Of a stretch of DNA of 32,140 nucleotides, positions 20,601-26,352 are shown piece by piece. The notes beneath the pieces were generated by a model. It made no database searches. It had not been told where the DNA came from and worked only from the letters and a program-made list of their open reading frames with translations. The position numbers and the translations under genes were made by a program. The stretch is from IMG/VR virus record IMGVR_UViG_3300037189_010537, positions 1 to 32,140 of that record; one strand, 5' to 3'. The stretch comes from a virus. Position 1 is the stretch's first letter, and every line of letters starts with the position of its first letter.

Positions 20601-22214
20601 AACATCAAAAAGTGGTGCTTGATTAATTGTAGTTTTTTGTTGTGAATAAATCCAACTGTCTGTATTGTACCACCAATCTCCAAAATTATTAGTTCCTTGA
20701 TCTACCGCAACACAGGCGCCTGTAAACGGGATAGAATCTTCCGTTGGCACAAGGCTAATTTTTCTTCTATTTTCAATTGTTACAAAGTTAACTTCATAGA
20801 TACGTCCTCGAACTAACGGATCAGTATCGGCATTAAAAACTACTCTATGTCCTTGATCTAACAGTACTCCGTCGACCCAATAACTTGCAGAACCTTCAAC
20901 ATTTGAAAACGCATCTTTAACGGAAGTATCCATTAGAGTAATGTTAGCTACTGCACGATTTCCAAAATTAAATAATTGTAGGTTAGGGATGAATTCAACG
21001 ATAGGACGTTGTGCCTGTTTGTCAGTAGGCAATATTACCGATTCGCCGTTAGCTTCTGCTACCGCAGTTAGTACATTTGCATGAAACCACCGATTGTATC
21101 GAGACCAAGGATTTAAATCAAGACTGGCTCGATTAATTGTCACATACGAAGGATCTATTGGAATGTTTTTAAAATTGTCGAACGGAAATTCGTCAAAATT
21201 TTCAGCATCAAAATTAGAATTGTAAAGCTCCGCCGAAGTTTCGGGTGTAACCAATAAATCATAATCTACTAGTTTGATTGATTTACCCACACCTTCAACA
21301 ATATAAGTTTTATTGGCATAGGTGTCCGGCATTACTGTGCCGCCAAACGTTACTTTAAGACCGTTAACAAATTCTACACCGTTGCCAGATTTAAATTGCG
21401 CCTTGCCGGCAATTTCGTTGTCTACATCTATAAAACTATTTTCAGTAATACTTTTAATTACAATTTTGCCAATGCCAATTTGATCACTGTCTGCACCGTA
21501 AAACAATACTGTAGGGGTTGTGTCTGTGACAGTTATTATTACCTGTCCTTCAGCCGACCCGTTGCCTACTACGTCAGTGGTATATAAATCAGTTATACTG
21601 TAGTCAGGATTATTTCTAATATAAAACTTATGATCGGTAACTACATTGAAAACGTATGTCACGCCTCGATACAGAGTTATTTGAGGACTTTCTGTGATTC
21701 CGTCTGGACTAAAAACAAAGAAACGACCATCTGAATTTAATGTTACTGTAAATGTGCTAACTAATTCTCGTTGTGTTCCCGTAATTCTAATTGGTTCTGG
21801 GCCTGTTGGTAACCAATAGTAATTTCTATAGTTAATTAATTTGTCCCAGTCTATTTGCGGATCATAGCTGTAGGTGTCAGGTCTAAACAATTTGTCTAGG
21901 TTGTCAACATTTCCGCCATGGTATGCAACCTGATTAATTAAATCATCATATCCATAAGCACGATCAACTGTTCCGTCTTTTTTACGAATAATTAGTCCAG
22001 GTTCTAATTGATATTTTCTTCTTAAGGGCAATGGGTCTGAAATATATTGATCTTTTTCAGGATTATAATTTGGACTTAGTTTACTACCGATGAATCCGTT
22101 TAATCTTTCCAGCTGAGGTGGAGATATAAATTGGTCTAAGGTGCTAGATAAAAATTTTGAATTTTTATCTGTTCTATAATAAACCGGTAGAAAATTTATA
22201 GATTTACGTGCCAT
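8655..22214 (-). CDS. Giant baseplate-wedge-position protein (4519 residues) with a FG-GAP-like beta-propeller
   Basis: Occupies 42% of the window; about 500 kDa by residue count. The N-terminus (MARKSINFLPVYYRTDKNSK, LDQFISPPQLERLNGFIG, KYQLEPGLIIR, INYRNYYWLP, 1-135) looks like a conserved attachment region. It follows gp6 after two bases, the place of T4 gp7 (1032 residues), so a gp7-like wedge role is inferred from synteny. Residues about 2077-2625 contain seven repeats of the form (F/L/Y)G-x-x-(I/L/V) ... (V/A)SS-x-G ... G-x-(V/L)-(Y/W)-(I/V)Y, starting near 2077, 2141, 2224, 2393, 2453, 2512 and 2591: a probable seven-bladed propeller. GxGY-P repeats lie at about 3020-3090 and 3385-3445. 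Small modules of the form VxVNGxxL..DY..GDxI recur near 898, 3515, 3816, 4108 and 4212. The C-terminus has PGVVWIQGERIEYF and LGQLRRTTLGTG (about 4316-4352). No catalytic motif, signal peptide or membrane segment was recognised. One uninterrupted frame, no sign of frameshift. Confidence 0.85.
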   Translation of the reverse strand: MARKSINFLPVYYRTDKNSKFLSSTLDQFISPPQLERLNGFIGSKLSPNYNPEKDQYISDPLPLRRKYQLEPGLIIRKKDGTVDRAYGYDDLINQVAYHGGNVDNLDKLFRPDTYSYDPQIDWDKLINYRNYYWLPTGPEPIRITGTQRELVSTFTVTLNSDGRFFVFSPDGITESPQITLYRGVTYVFNVVTDHKFYIRNNPDYSITDLYTTDVVGNGSAEGQVIITVTDTTPTVLFYGADSDQIGIGKIVIKSITENSFIDVDNEIAGKAQFKSGNGVEFVNGLKVTFGGTVMPDTYANKTYIVEGVGKSIKLVDYDLLVTPETSAELYNSNFDAENFDEFPFDNFKNIPIDPSYVTINRASLDLNPWSRYNRWFHANVLTAVAEANGESVILPTDKQAQRPIVEFIPNLQLFNFGNRAVANITLMDTSVKDAFSNVEGSASYWVDGVLLDQGHRVVFNADTDPLVRGRIYEVNFVTIENRRKISLVPTEDSIPFTGACVAVDQGTNNFGDWWYNTDSWIYSQQKTTINQAPLFDVFDNLGNSYGGDSYTSNFEGTRVFGYGVGTGANDPILGFPLQYKNTYLESSFLFLNYFNTDQVIRVFPDIAETFPVSRGYLKLNENTTTYLNVWTKSNEYKIPVIQFQVTETVTDQIEITVFDNPGYITDFVIDVYVDNSKYKLDQDYTLVAENNLLFVKFTTDVAVGSKVKFEILSDTAANVDGTYLTPINLTNNPLNGPVAELTLSELYDHVHTMVNRDPEFSGSYIGVSNLSQLPNTTAYGTRIISSANPLSMAQYFISNKDNNLIEAIQQANDDYNQFKLNLIRTISQLENNASAPELLDTAISVLNSSKNTSFAYLLSDMVPYGTNKKTRQYTVTDSRNTDYSITNIFNPDAVSNQAVLVYLNGEQLILGKDYSFNQYETSVGLLVNVIPGDQITIYEYLDTDGCYIAPTPTKLGLYPKYQPSIYLDTSYANGPVNVIQGHDGSLLVAFNDYRDAVILEYEKRIYNNIKTTYDSDLFDINSLLPGVFRNELYSYRETYNLVTDLFVQWAGKYGVDVETNLTYDIDNHKTYNYKSAVDYVFNKPLPGSWRAIYKYYFDTDRPNTHPWEMLGISIKPDWWDSYYGPAPYTAGNAKLWTDLEAGLIAQGPNAGINPLYARPGLGQIIPVDDSGNVIDVRSWAGIAANDSILDTDQEWAFSDWGPAENAWRKSSNWPFAIQIIMALLKPADYAAKLFDTSRMTLNNAGQYTYNVTNGFINPTDLVLFGDVDSNGNTIRASGYGVYVIEAGKKKANSYTSQLKNQLTYGNFNLFSKLGGFVNKDKLEIVIDAVQLDTKSTIPYLPDEDYTVHFNVSNPVETIAISGIIVIKLNGKFVVRGYDKKNLYFKTYKPIHLVSDPSIVIGGKSEEFLTWQTGQIYIAGQIVSYQNAYYRVIANHSAGATFNPVYYKSISVLPTVGGTSVQQALRYETQETVVSYGTKFSTVQEVTDFIYGYGKWLEEQGFIFDDYNSDFQQTINWSFTVREFVYWTTQNWADNSVITLSPFANKLKFKFQEGVVDNIFDSFYEYSLLRADGFAFPSNNFSSLRDGNLLTINTKNTYEGIFFARLNVVQKEHSLIFNNTTIFNDVLYQIDSGYRQYRVKLLGFKTAGWEGDFFSPGFVYDNASIQAWTPYVDYLPADVVEYVGKYYSAKLKITGSQSFDFTQWIPLNKAPTPQLLPNFDYKINQFEDFYSLDIDNFDAGQQKMAQHLTGYSPRNYLDNIFDNPISQYKFYQGYIREKGTKNSLTKLEKASTANLQGKLELYEEWAFRTGYFGSFSSFNEIEFPLREQDFVENSQLINFVSAVPQAENKLISYITPQDAVILPKDYVPGNTFVTSSGTFKNNNLILPHAGYVRLDDVAQSALNLGAITTSTNTITYQEGDKVWVAFNASGDWDVLRHTRQSNQIVNATLVSVGRVKIKTANNHSFKIDDLIQITNFDAGLNGSYFLDEINSLTEFTLPTQVQNIPVKLPPGVITKFESVRFKSVDDISKLKYIADIHPNELMWVDDIGDGRWGVLEKIKNYSQTESVAPTNYPGQDFGYKIAKQSNSSTVVVSAPNKTDAVGGHGRLYVYKLNGTTLRPVINYGFNEIDRKYRPQNDNTPFGDALFYDETDELIFASASKASFIRINNSPSYSRPINLSQPYYNTTTFVSLGAVKISGYFDSSFSETIPYAVITDPVPQNRSYFGTSIFVQRSTGTKILLVGAPGHTSTALTTATGLVYRFNVSIEESTAVTYTSTASITTGTVLIGSGATFDVTAAAGKYTTEFNGVGTTGTGYVVGNVLKITGDLLGGISPFNDLKIKISEVNALGSIVSYVTTGTGAFRTVSITTGSQTKLTLPTVITDNVHYQTSTSQFGAKIVGTQDGTTVAVSSPGVDHSKGAVHIYVLDNDEYQLTQTISSELAEFDNKIGYGSELGSEIAMSEDGTYLFVSSIKSRYDAIGPGRVWIYKINSTTGLYEILQEIANPTQEPKLNFGHAISISTDNTLLSITSQGDNFANRSTFDRETTTFDGDACRFGDIITGSGTAYVYNRYNELFLLAEELFDNTVDEYSSYGDSVVVSNDVVLVGSINSIVNGNQNGSLYIWNPIDTTKNSWNLYREQQPLIDIGLIKNASTIDALHESVLDYLDILDPLKGRIPGLADQELKYKTAFDPAIYEEGNDTVVVNADRFWTDDHVGELWWDLTSVKYVWYEQGELDYRKSNWGSLFPGVEIAVYEWVESSYNPSQWTLLADTNDGLTKGISGGPKFPDNTVYSTKQKYDNNTGEFSTLYYFWVKNKTIVPLSTTRKISAANVANLLTSPKSYGLEYLEILSSDAVALTNFQTNLIGDRVYLNIAFDNLGNNIKKHTEWALVQENNENSVIPKMLEAKLFDSLLGKDSVGNLVPDPSLPSRLKYGIEIRPKQGMFVDRRAALHNLVDYTNGVLSTIRTRGFFNFKNLNAKKEIPNALLGEYDLVVETVEARGLLITATLKQAQLSCQVTNGRITSVSIDDPGYGYKIAPTVLVMGVSANNAVIKTVIDSVTGSIVDTIIDNPGYGFVTAPSLLVRPFTVVVQIDPEFSSKWSKFEWNGSTWVRTYTQEFDTSMYWKYVDWVDTSFNKFKTLSATVEETYELPKLDLVSGDYVKLNNPGDGYYLILRKTDTGINGTFNPDFDVVYSEKGTIQILDTIWDSAKAQLGFDQETTYDQTLYDQTPDVELKNIITAIKNDLFVGSYRIYWNKFFFKAVKYALTEQKLLDWAFKTTFINVNNAAGVLDQRSTYRFQDPTWYENYLEEIKPFHTKIRNYQVNYQIGKSNDAPYELNNTYLTDFDLPPAYDTTIDSFITIGTGNELINQYPYKAWNDNYGYEVDSIEIISNGAGYRTTPVVNIIPAAGDTGSGAEAVAYIAYGKVREIVLTKPGSGYTKTPTAIIVGGGDSNLTPATAYVRLANHKVRSNVVKMKFDRVTSNTSTFEILDKTATDTFVASGSDFMFTLTWYASALASTTEITIDGITLLSSDYAITEYSTLYNGYHKKYSELVLSTVPSRGQTIQISYNKNIGLYSAAERIRDYYLPTTGMPGNELGQLMEGFDYPGVNIDTLPFAYSSAWDVLPYEQSSYANDIDFFTTIDILSTAPAGTDTVVLSTIDGVKLGQYVNILNTSSISNVFSTTASTFVTAINTITNAIKFNSTLSQTVSGTVGSVVELWSFNDVSSNLDTVIDGGDLAYTTALGLRPSDIIIDGDGFLTPYTSHAPEEVVPGEVQESLSISVFTREPGGSPLIVTQTTIIDSTSSSYTIDLKQQPTSTSSVLVSYNGKYLTYDIDYSLNVIEKTVTINTQSSIGIVGITVVGVGGSEILGSSITTSTGVTKQIVNTWISYNNVGSIYVTVNGETLSESTATTLRYSLAPVSKKNNLAQLTVYGLNPNTTNLIQAWFFQAEFKGYSEIKEQIIKMPGQQVNVTFDVNNATPPVGSGWVLEENESTRQIQAGWTMKDSTGAEYTVTYASHNNLFNGWGVGFNQAITIYWPLVFRSPDIVSTSTFTLIQPPGNLGPFHAQAIVELNGKRLTPPATTYYAVTDSQLIYDIRPNESNPGGIFGMSTLEVYVNGQKIRPYTDFILDQANNQIIFNAGFLTIGDVIAITVILGAEYLIYDNEVRLLTSVESGDIIKIITFTNHDASNIRTEVFRASSSNKYRMERAVVDDSYVWVSIGGKPLTNSYDFRISEDHRTVEINRAYEYSLSDKVVITSFSDTFIGKQVGFRIFKDIFGRTSYLRYSGANTTYLAQDLAITDAEIHVVNGDILQIPLPGQNIPGVVWIQGERIEYFTKTKNTLGQLRRTTLGTGAKELYLSGTTVVDQGKNQAIPYTENVISDTFITANTTSYLLVNVDPVQSTATNSIEVFYAGRKLNKFTSITHNSALAYDSGENNSDTYYDPEFTINTLTNTLILRDLPELDKKLLVVQKQAELWYNLGLGTATDGTGLLDSTTPQARFLLEKQSALPTIYIERQTYS
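14344..15986 (-). other. Segment encoding a probable seven-bladed FG-GAP-type beta-propeller
   Basis: Within the giant gene, residues about 2077-2624. The blades read FGYKIAKQSN...VVVSAPN...GRLYVYKL; FGDALFYDETDELIFASA; FGTSIFVQRS...LLVGAPGHT...GLVYRFN; FGAKIVGTQDGTTVAVSSPG...GAVHIYVL; LGSEIAMSEDGTYLFVSS...GRVWIYKI; FGHAISISTDNTLLSITS...GTAYVYNR; YGDSVVVSNDVVLVGSIN...GSLYIWNP. Spacing is 59-83 residues except between blades 3 and 4 (169), where an extra beta module is inserted. This matches the FG-GAP repeat of integrin alpha chains and many surface adhesins, although the calcium loop DxDxDG is not complete in any blade. Fold and adhesion role are inferred. Confidence 0.75.
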
Positions 22215-22216
22215 TC

Positions 22217-25200
22217 TTATTGTCCGTTCGTATTAGTTACAATTGACCCTGAGGTTTTTAGTTGTGATGCTGTTATTGCATCAATGATTTCAATGTCGCT
22301 GACTGTTGCTCCGCTGACAAAAATTTCATTGCTCTGGCAAGTAACTTCGTAGAGACTTCCAAACGTGCCTATTGAGTTAGGAACCACAATAAAATTAGTA
22401 ATGTCTGGAGTTAATTTATTCATAACATATGTAGATAGTTCGCTAAAATAAAATGTATCTCCAAAATCCCAATTGTCAATACTAAAGAATTCTTCAACGG
22501 CAGCAATGATTCTAGTTTTTAAATCATTGTTACTGGCTGTACTTGATCCGCTTCTTACTGCTTTGAATGTGCCTTGCAACGGTAGATCAGCTAGATTTCC
22601 AAATAATACTTTATAGCGAGTTGGTTGAAATATTAATTCATCACTAATTGATTTGATCTGTTCAAGACTAGATGCAAAATTTTCTTCAAGACTACTGCTT
22701 GTCGGCGGAGTAGGTTCTGACCCAATCCTGGTTGTTAGCCAATTACGATATTCAGTATCGTAACTTCTTGTTAATAGATATACGTCAATTAAATTAGTTT
22801 TACTAGGATCAATTCTACGTTCCTCACCGCTGTTGTGTAGATAATGGAATTTTAAATTAGATCTACCGTAGTATGCAAAATAGTCAGGTTCTAACACATA
22901 CTCTTGTGCATCTGCAGACCATCGTTTAATAACATTAATGTCCGGTGCATAGAAATAATATAGCTGACCGTTGACAGGATCTGTTACCGGCTGCTCTGTT
23001 GGGTAAGATAAAATAACATCTGTAGCAACCTGATATCTTTGACCATCGCTCAGATATTTAAAAAATACAAATTTGTCATTATACGCAGTTTGTAAACTGA
23101 CAGAGTCAGGTTGAACAATATTATTAAATGCATCAGGATCGTCAATTTGTCCGTTTTCATCTGCATCAAAGAAACTGATCTTAACTTTACTAGGATTAAT
23201 AAATCCGTCGGGCTCAACAGTTGCACTGTTTATTTGCCAACGATAGTCGACTCCTAATAAACTAATATCTCTTGGAGCATCAGGAGCACTTACTGTTACA
23301 GTACCAGTAGTATATCCGGTGCCACCGTCAATAGTTAATACTCCAGTAATAGAACCATTTGTTATAATAGGGTAAAATTGTCCGCCAGTAAGCCCGTCGA
23401 CTAAAATTGTCGGAGTTGACAAATAACCAGTTCCGGAATTAACAATTGAAAATCCTGTAATTGATCCGTTGTCGTTTGATGAATATACTTCGATTTCTGC
23501 AGACGTTGGTGTTGAAATGCTGTTATTAATAGACAGCACTTTAATCTGATCTTTAATAACAGTATTATTAACAAAATCATAACTTTTCTTATCGCTATCT
23601 ACATAAAATGCTGTCTCGGCAACACTTTCGAATAGATAATCCAATGTTCTATAACGCACACGATAGTCCATGCCTGTCCATTCAAAAGACACGAACCAAC
23701 TGCTGTCTTTGTTAGTGTTTGAAACATCTTTTTGGAATACCAAACTAAACGCATTAATAAAATTTACGTTATTGGTAGAAACAATATACCAAGCTCTGGT
23801 TATTGAATCAAAACTTAACCCAAAATTTTGTTTTGAAGTACAAATTTTAACAATTTCAGATTTAATTGCAGTTGACAATATTGATGCATATGCAGGTATA
23901 ATTTGAGATACCACTGCACCGTCTGGCACAGTTCCAGTCAATGTAATAGGACCGGCCCCAGTTGACAGTAAAGCTAACCCGTTATTAAATCCGTCACCGA
24001 TAACTCCTACCACTTTAGACCATATATAATTTCTAGTGGTGGAATCTTTAACACTAGTTAAAGTTCTATTAGGTAAGAAATAATATCCAGCTGGTGGAAT
24101 AAATTTAATAAGAGATCCAGGTACTACATACTTGAGATCATTATCTGTGTATTCGCCTACAGGCACAGGATTGGTTAAATTTTTAAAATATCCGTTAGTC
24201 TGATTAGTGTTTTTTTGTGCTTGAGTCCATGTAAGTTCTGTACCGCTGGCATTGATTCTAGGATATTGATCTAGATATAAACTACGCATCTCAGCACTGG
24301 TTACGATTTCTGACAGTTGATTGTCAATAATTCCTATAATGTCGCTTTCGTTAAAAAAGTTAAAATTAAAACTATTTTCTAGTGGACTGCGATATAAGAT
24401 ACCGTCGTTGGCAAAAATATTTGTACTGCTGTATTTTCCGCTGACATCAGAAAGTTCAAAATATTTGCTGACTCCGCTGGAAATTCTGTTGATGCTTTTA
24501 ATTTTTAAAATATCGTTGCCTGCTGTCAGAGGAGCAATATTATAATCCTCAGCAGTGATCATTCTATTTTGTAGATAATAATTTTGTGGAGCTTTAAGTT
24601 TAATCTGCTCAGTTGTTTCTGATGCAGAGCTGTTGCTTACAGTAGTCTGTAAACTACAGATAATTGTTAAAACAGAACTTTGACCATTTTTATTAACATA
24701 AGGTATTGACAATCTAATGTTGTTTAACTGTTGAGGTTTAATAACATAATTTAGACCGTTGCTTTGTCTATAGAAAAATGCAAATTGTCCTTTGGGAAGA
24801 TTTCCAAAACTTCCATCAGAAAAATTAATATCTATCTGATCGTTTTCTCTAGTAGAAATTCCGTAGATGTTTCTTTCACTGTTATTCACACTATTGTAGA
24901 TAACATTATTACCTACAAAGTCATTGACCTTGGTCCATAATTTACTGTAATTTCCAGACACATCTAATTGCCATAACCATGTATCTGAATTGTTTACATC
25001 AGGTGCGTTAACAGAAACAATAGCGTTTGGTACCGGAGTAACTACATTGAAGTTTTGTACGCTTAACGCACCTTCTCTAAAATGCACAAAAAATCCAGTG
25101 TTGGCTGAGGCATTTCCTTGATTGTCGTTTTTATATATAAAGCTAAACTGAGTTGCAGGTTTAGGAGCTTCTTCATATACATATGTTTTGTTGGCAAACG

Positions 25201-25849
25201 AACTCGAAACAACTTCAAAGTTCATCTGTGTCCCACTGATGTTGGCATTAAAACTGTAAACTGGAATGTTTGTATTTGAACTGTTAATTCTATATTGATG
25301 ATGTTCAATAGCATCAATAGTTGAAAGGTCGTACGGACGACCAAATACAAAAGAGCCAGGCATGGCGCTGTTTATAACAGATATAAATTGTTGGTACCAA
25401 TTGGTGTTAGTAGGATCGTTCCAGTTAATAACTGCACCAGCTAGATTATTACCATTAACGTCTGTTACGTTGTCGTTTGTTGAAACTGCTAAAATTTTAA
25501 GAAATCCGTTAGCTGGAATATTACGTTTAGCGTTATAGCTAATAAGACGTGCTAGTCTTAACACGCTGTCTCTGCGTTGGGCAGTTTCTAAAAAGTTTTC
25601 TCTAGCATTTAAATCAATACGGAAACTTATATTTTGACCTAGGTAAGCAATAAGATCAATTAATGCAATGTACTCGCTAGAGTCAATATAATCGTTAAAG
25701 TCTTCTGGATAGTTCTCACGCAGATACGTGATCATAGTTCTGCGTAAAGTTTCAAAGTCATAGCTTTCGAAATCCGCGTTTCTATAACTTTCGTAGATCT
25801 TGGTCCAGTCTTCAGCGACTAATAATTTGTTTGTAGTTGATGGTATCAT
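22217..25849 (-). CDS. gp6: Baseplate wedge protein gp6, enlarged
   Basis: T4 gp6 dimers join neighbouring wedges and make the iris that opens the baseplate. This copy has 1210 residues against 660 in T4. The N-terminus is typical: DWTKIYESYRNADFESYDFE, TLRRTMITYLRENYPEDFND, SSEYIALIDLIAYLGQNISF, RIDLNARENFLETAQRRDSV, LRLARLISYNAKRNIPANGF (15-117). The C-terminus is also the conserved one: FYFSELSTYVMNKLTPDITN, FGSLYEVTCQSNEIFVSGAT, IEIIDAITASQLK. The extra length is in the middle, including two GxGY-P repeats (about 797-860: VNSGTGYLSTPTILVDG and GGTGYTTGTVTVSAP) like those in the giant neighbour. Its gap upstream (57 bases) is the longest in the minus block and carries two late-promoter-like boxes; no clear Shine-Dalgarno is visible. 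The start is supported by the intact N-terminal match. Confidence 0.93.
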   Translation of the reverse strand: MIPSTTNKLLVAEDWTKIYESYRNADFESYDFETLRRTMITYLRENYPEDFNDYIDSSEYIALIDLIAYLGQNISFRIDLNARENFLETAQRRDSVLRLARLISYNAKRNIPANGFLKILAVSTNDNVTDVNGNNLAGAVINWNDPTNTNWYQQFISVINSAMPGSFVFGRPYDLSTIDAIEHHQYRINSSNTNIPVYSFNANISGTQMNFEVVSSSFANKTYVYEEAPKPATQFSFIYKNDNQGNASANTGFFVHFREGALSVQNFNVVTPVPNAIVSVNAPDVNNSDTWLWQLDVSGNYSKLWTKVNDFVGNNVIYNSVNNSERNIYGISTRENDQIDINFSDGSFGNLPKGQFAFFYRQSNGLNYVIKPQQLNNIRLSIPYVNKNGQSSVLTIICSLQTTVSNSSASETTEQIKLKAPQNYYLQNRMITAEDYNIAPLTAGNDILKIKSINRISSGVSKYFELSDVSGKYSSTNIFANDGILYRSPLENSFNFNFFNESDIIGIIDNQLSEIVTSAEMRSLYLDQYPRINASGTELTWTQAQKNTNQTNGYFKNLTNPVPVGEYTDNDLKYVVPGSLIKFIPPAGYYFLPNRTLTSVKDSTTRNYIWSKVVGVIGDGFNNGLALLSTGAGPITLTGTVPDGAVVSQIIPAYASILSTAIKSEIVKICTSKQNFGLSFDSITRAWYIVSTNNVNFINAFSLVFQKDVSNTNKDSSWFVSFEWTGMDYRVRYRTLDYLFESVAETAFYVDSDKKSYDFVNNTVIKDQIKVLSINNSISTPTSAEIEVYSSNDNGSITGFSIVNSGTGYLSTPTILVDGLTGGQFYPIITNGSITGVLTIDGGTGYTTGTVTVSAPDAPRDISLLGVDYRWQINSATVEPDGFINPSKVKISFFDADENGQIDDPDAFNNIVQPDSVSLQTAYNDKFVFFKYLSDGQRYQVATDVILSYPTEQPVTDPVNGQLYYFYAPDINVIKRWSADAQEYVLEPDYFAYYGRSNLKFHYLHNSGEERRIDPSKTNLIDVYLLTRSYDTEYRNWLTTRIGSEPTPPTSSSLEENFASSLEQIKSISDELIFQPTRYKVLFGNLADLPLQGTFKAVRSGSSTASNNDLKTRIIAAVEEFFSIDNWDFGDTFYFSELSTYVMNKLTPDITNFIVVPNSIGTFGSLYEVTCQSNEIFVSGATVSDIEIIDAITASQLKTSGSIVTNTNGQ

Positions 25850-25866
25850 AGCTATTCAATCATGTA

Positions 25867-25890
25867 GATAGCGTATTTATTGGATTTATA
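25867..25890 (-). promoter_or_regulatory. Paired late-promoter-like boxes before gp6
   Basis: On the minus strand the 57-base gap holds TATAAATC (25890-25883) and AATAAATA (25881-25874), the second followed by CGCTATC. The 13-mer TAAATACGCTATC (25879-25867) recurs exactly upstream of the gp48-like gene (31439-31427). From the second box a start point would fall in CTATC, leaving about 20 bases before the gp6 ATG. Two boxes plus a shared downstream sequence make a real late promoter likely, so gp6, the giant protein and the fibers could be raised independently of the hub genes. Activity is inferred. Confidence 0.55.
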
Positions 25891-25906
25891 AACTACGCAG
25901 ATTATA

Positions 25907-26344
25907 TTAAACAACTGAAAGACCAATTTCTTTGTCAAAATTTAACTTAAGGACCTGGGTCTGATCTGATCCTATATATTGCAGAGTTATCTCTAATAAT
26001 AGTCCGTATTCTTGTTCTACTACGTTTATTTCTAATGCGGATGCTCGTGGATCACTAGTTACTATCCTGGTAACATCGTCTGCAATTTGACGCTTAGTTT
26101 GATCCGTTAATGGATCAAACAACAGATCCCATATGATTGTACCAAACTTAGGATCCATGACTCTTTCATTTTTTCTAACCTGGAATTGATTCAGTATGTC
26201 TTGTTTGATTAGATCATAGTCATATAATTTAACATCAGTGGCGTTAGGATTAACCGTGCTGAATCCTTTATAAAACTGACTCTGTTTTGCAGTATGTCTG
26301 TCAGAATATTTGACAGGATTAAGGGTTTGACTAACGTATGGCAT
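25907..26344 (-). CDS. gp25: Baseplate wedge protein gp25 (GPW/gp25 family)
   Basis: 145 residues (T4 gp25 has 132). In T4 and related contractile systems gp25 sits at the inner wedge, clamps gp6 and gp53 and starts sheath polymerisation. Recognisable are LYDYDLIKQDILNQFQVRKN (40-59), ERVMDPKFGTIIWDLLFDPL (60-79), TKRQIADDVTRIV (82-94), then INVVEQEYGLLLEITLQYIG near the C-terminus. The family is sometimes called lysozyme-like because of early reports, but no lytic residues are evident here and a structural role is expected. It starts eight bases after the spike gene and ends 57 bases before gp6, the usual gp25-gp6 order of aquatic T4-like phages. Confidence 0.93.
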   Translation of the reverse strand: MPYVSQTLNPVKYSDRHTAKQSQFYKGFSTVNPNATDVKLYDYDLIKQDILNQFQVRKNERVMDPKFGTIIWDLLFDPLTDQTKRQIADDVTRIVTSDPRASALEINVVEQEYGLLLEITLQYIGSDQTQVLKLNFDKEIGLSVV

Positions 26345-26352
26345 AGTAGTAT

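Noticed and set aside
25907-26344. Lysozyme activity for gp25
   Set aside because: The label comes from early reports on the family; no catalytic Glu/Asp arrangement is evident and structural work places gp25 as a wedge protein.
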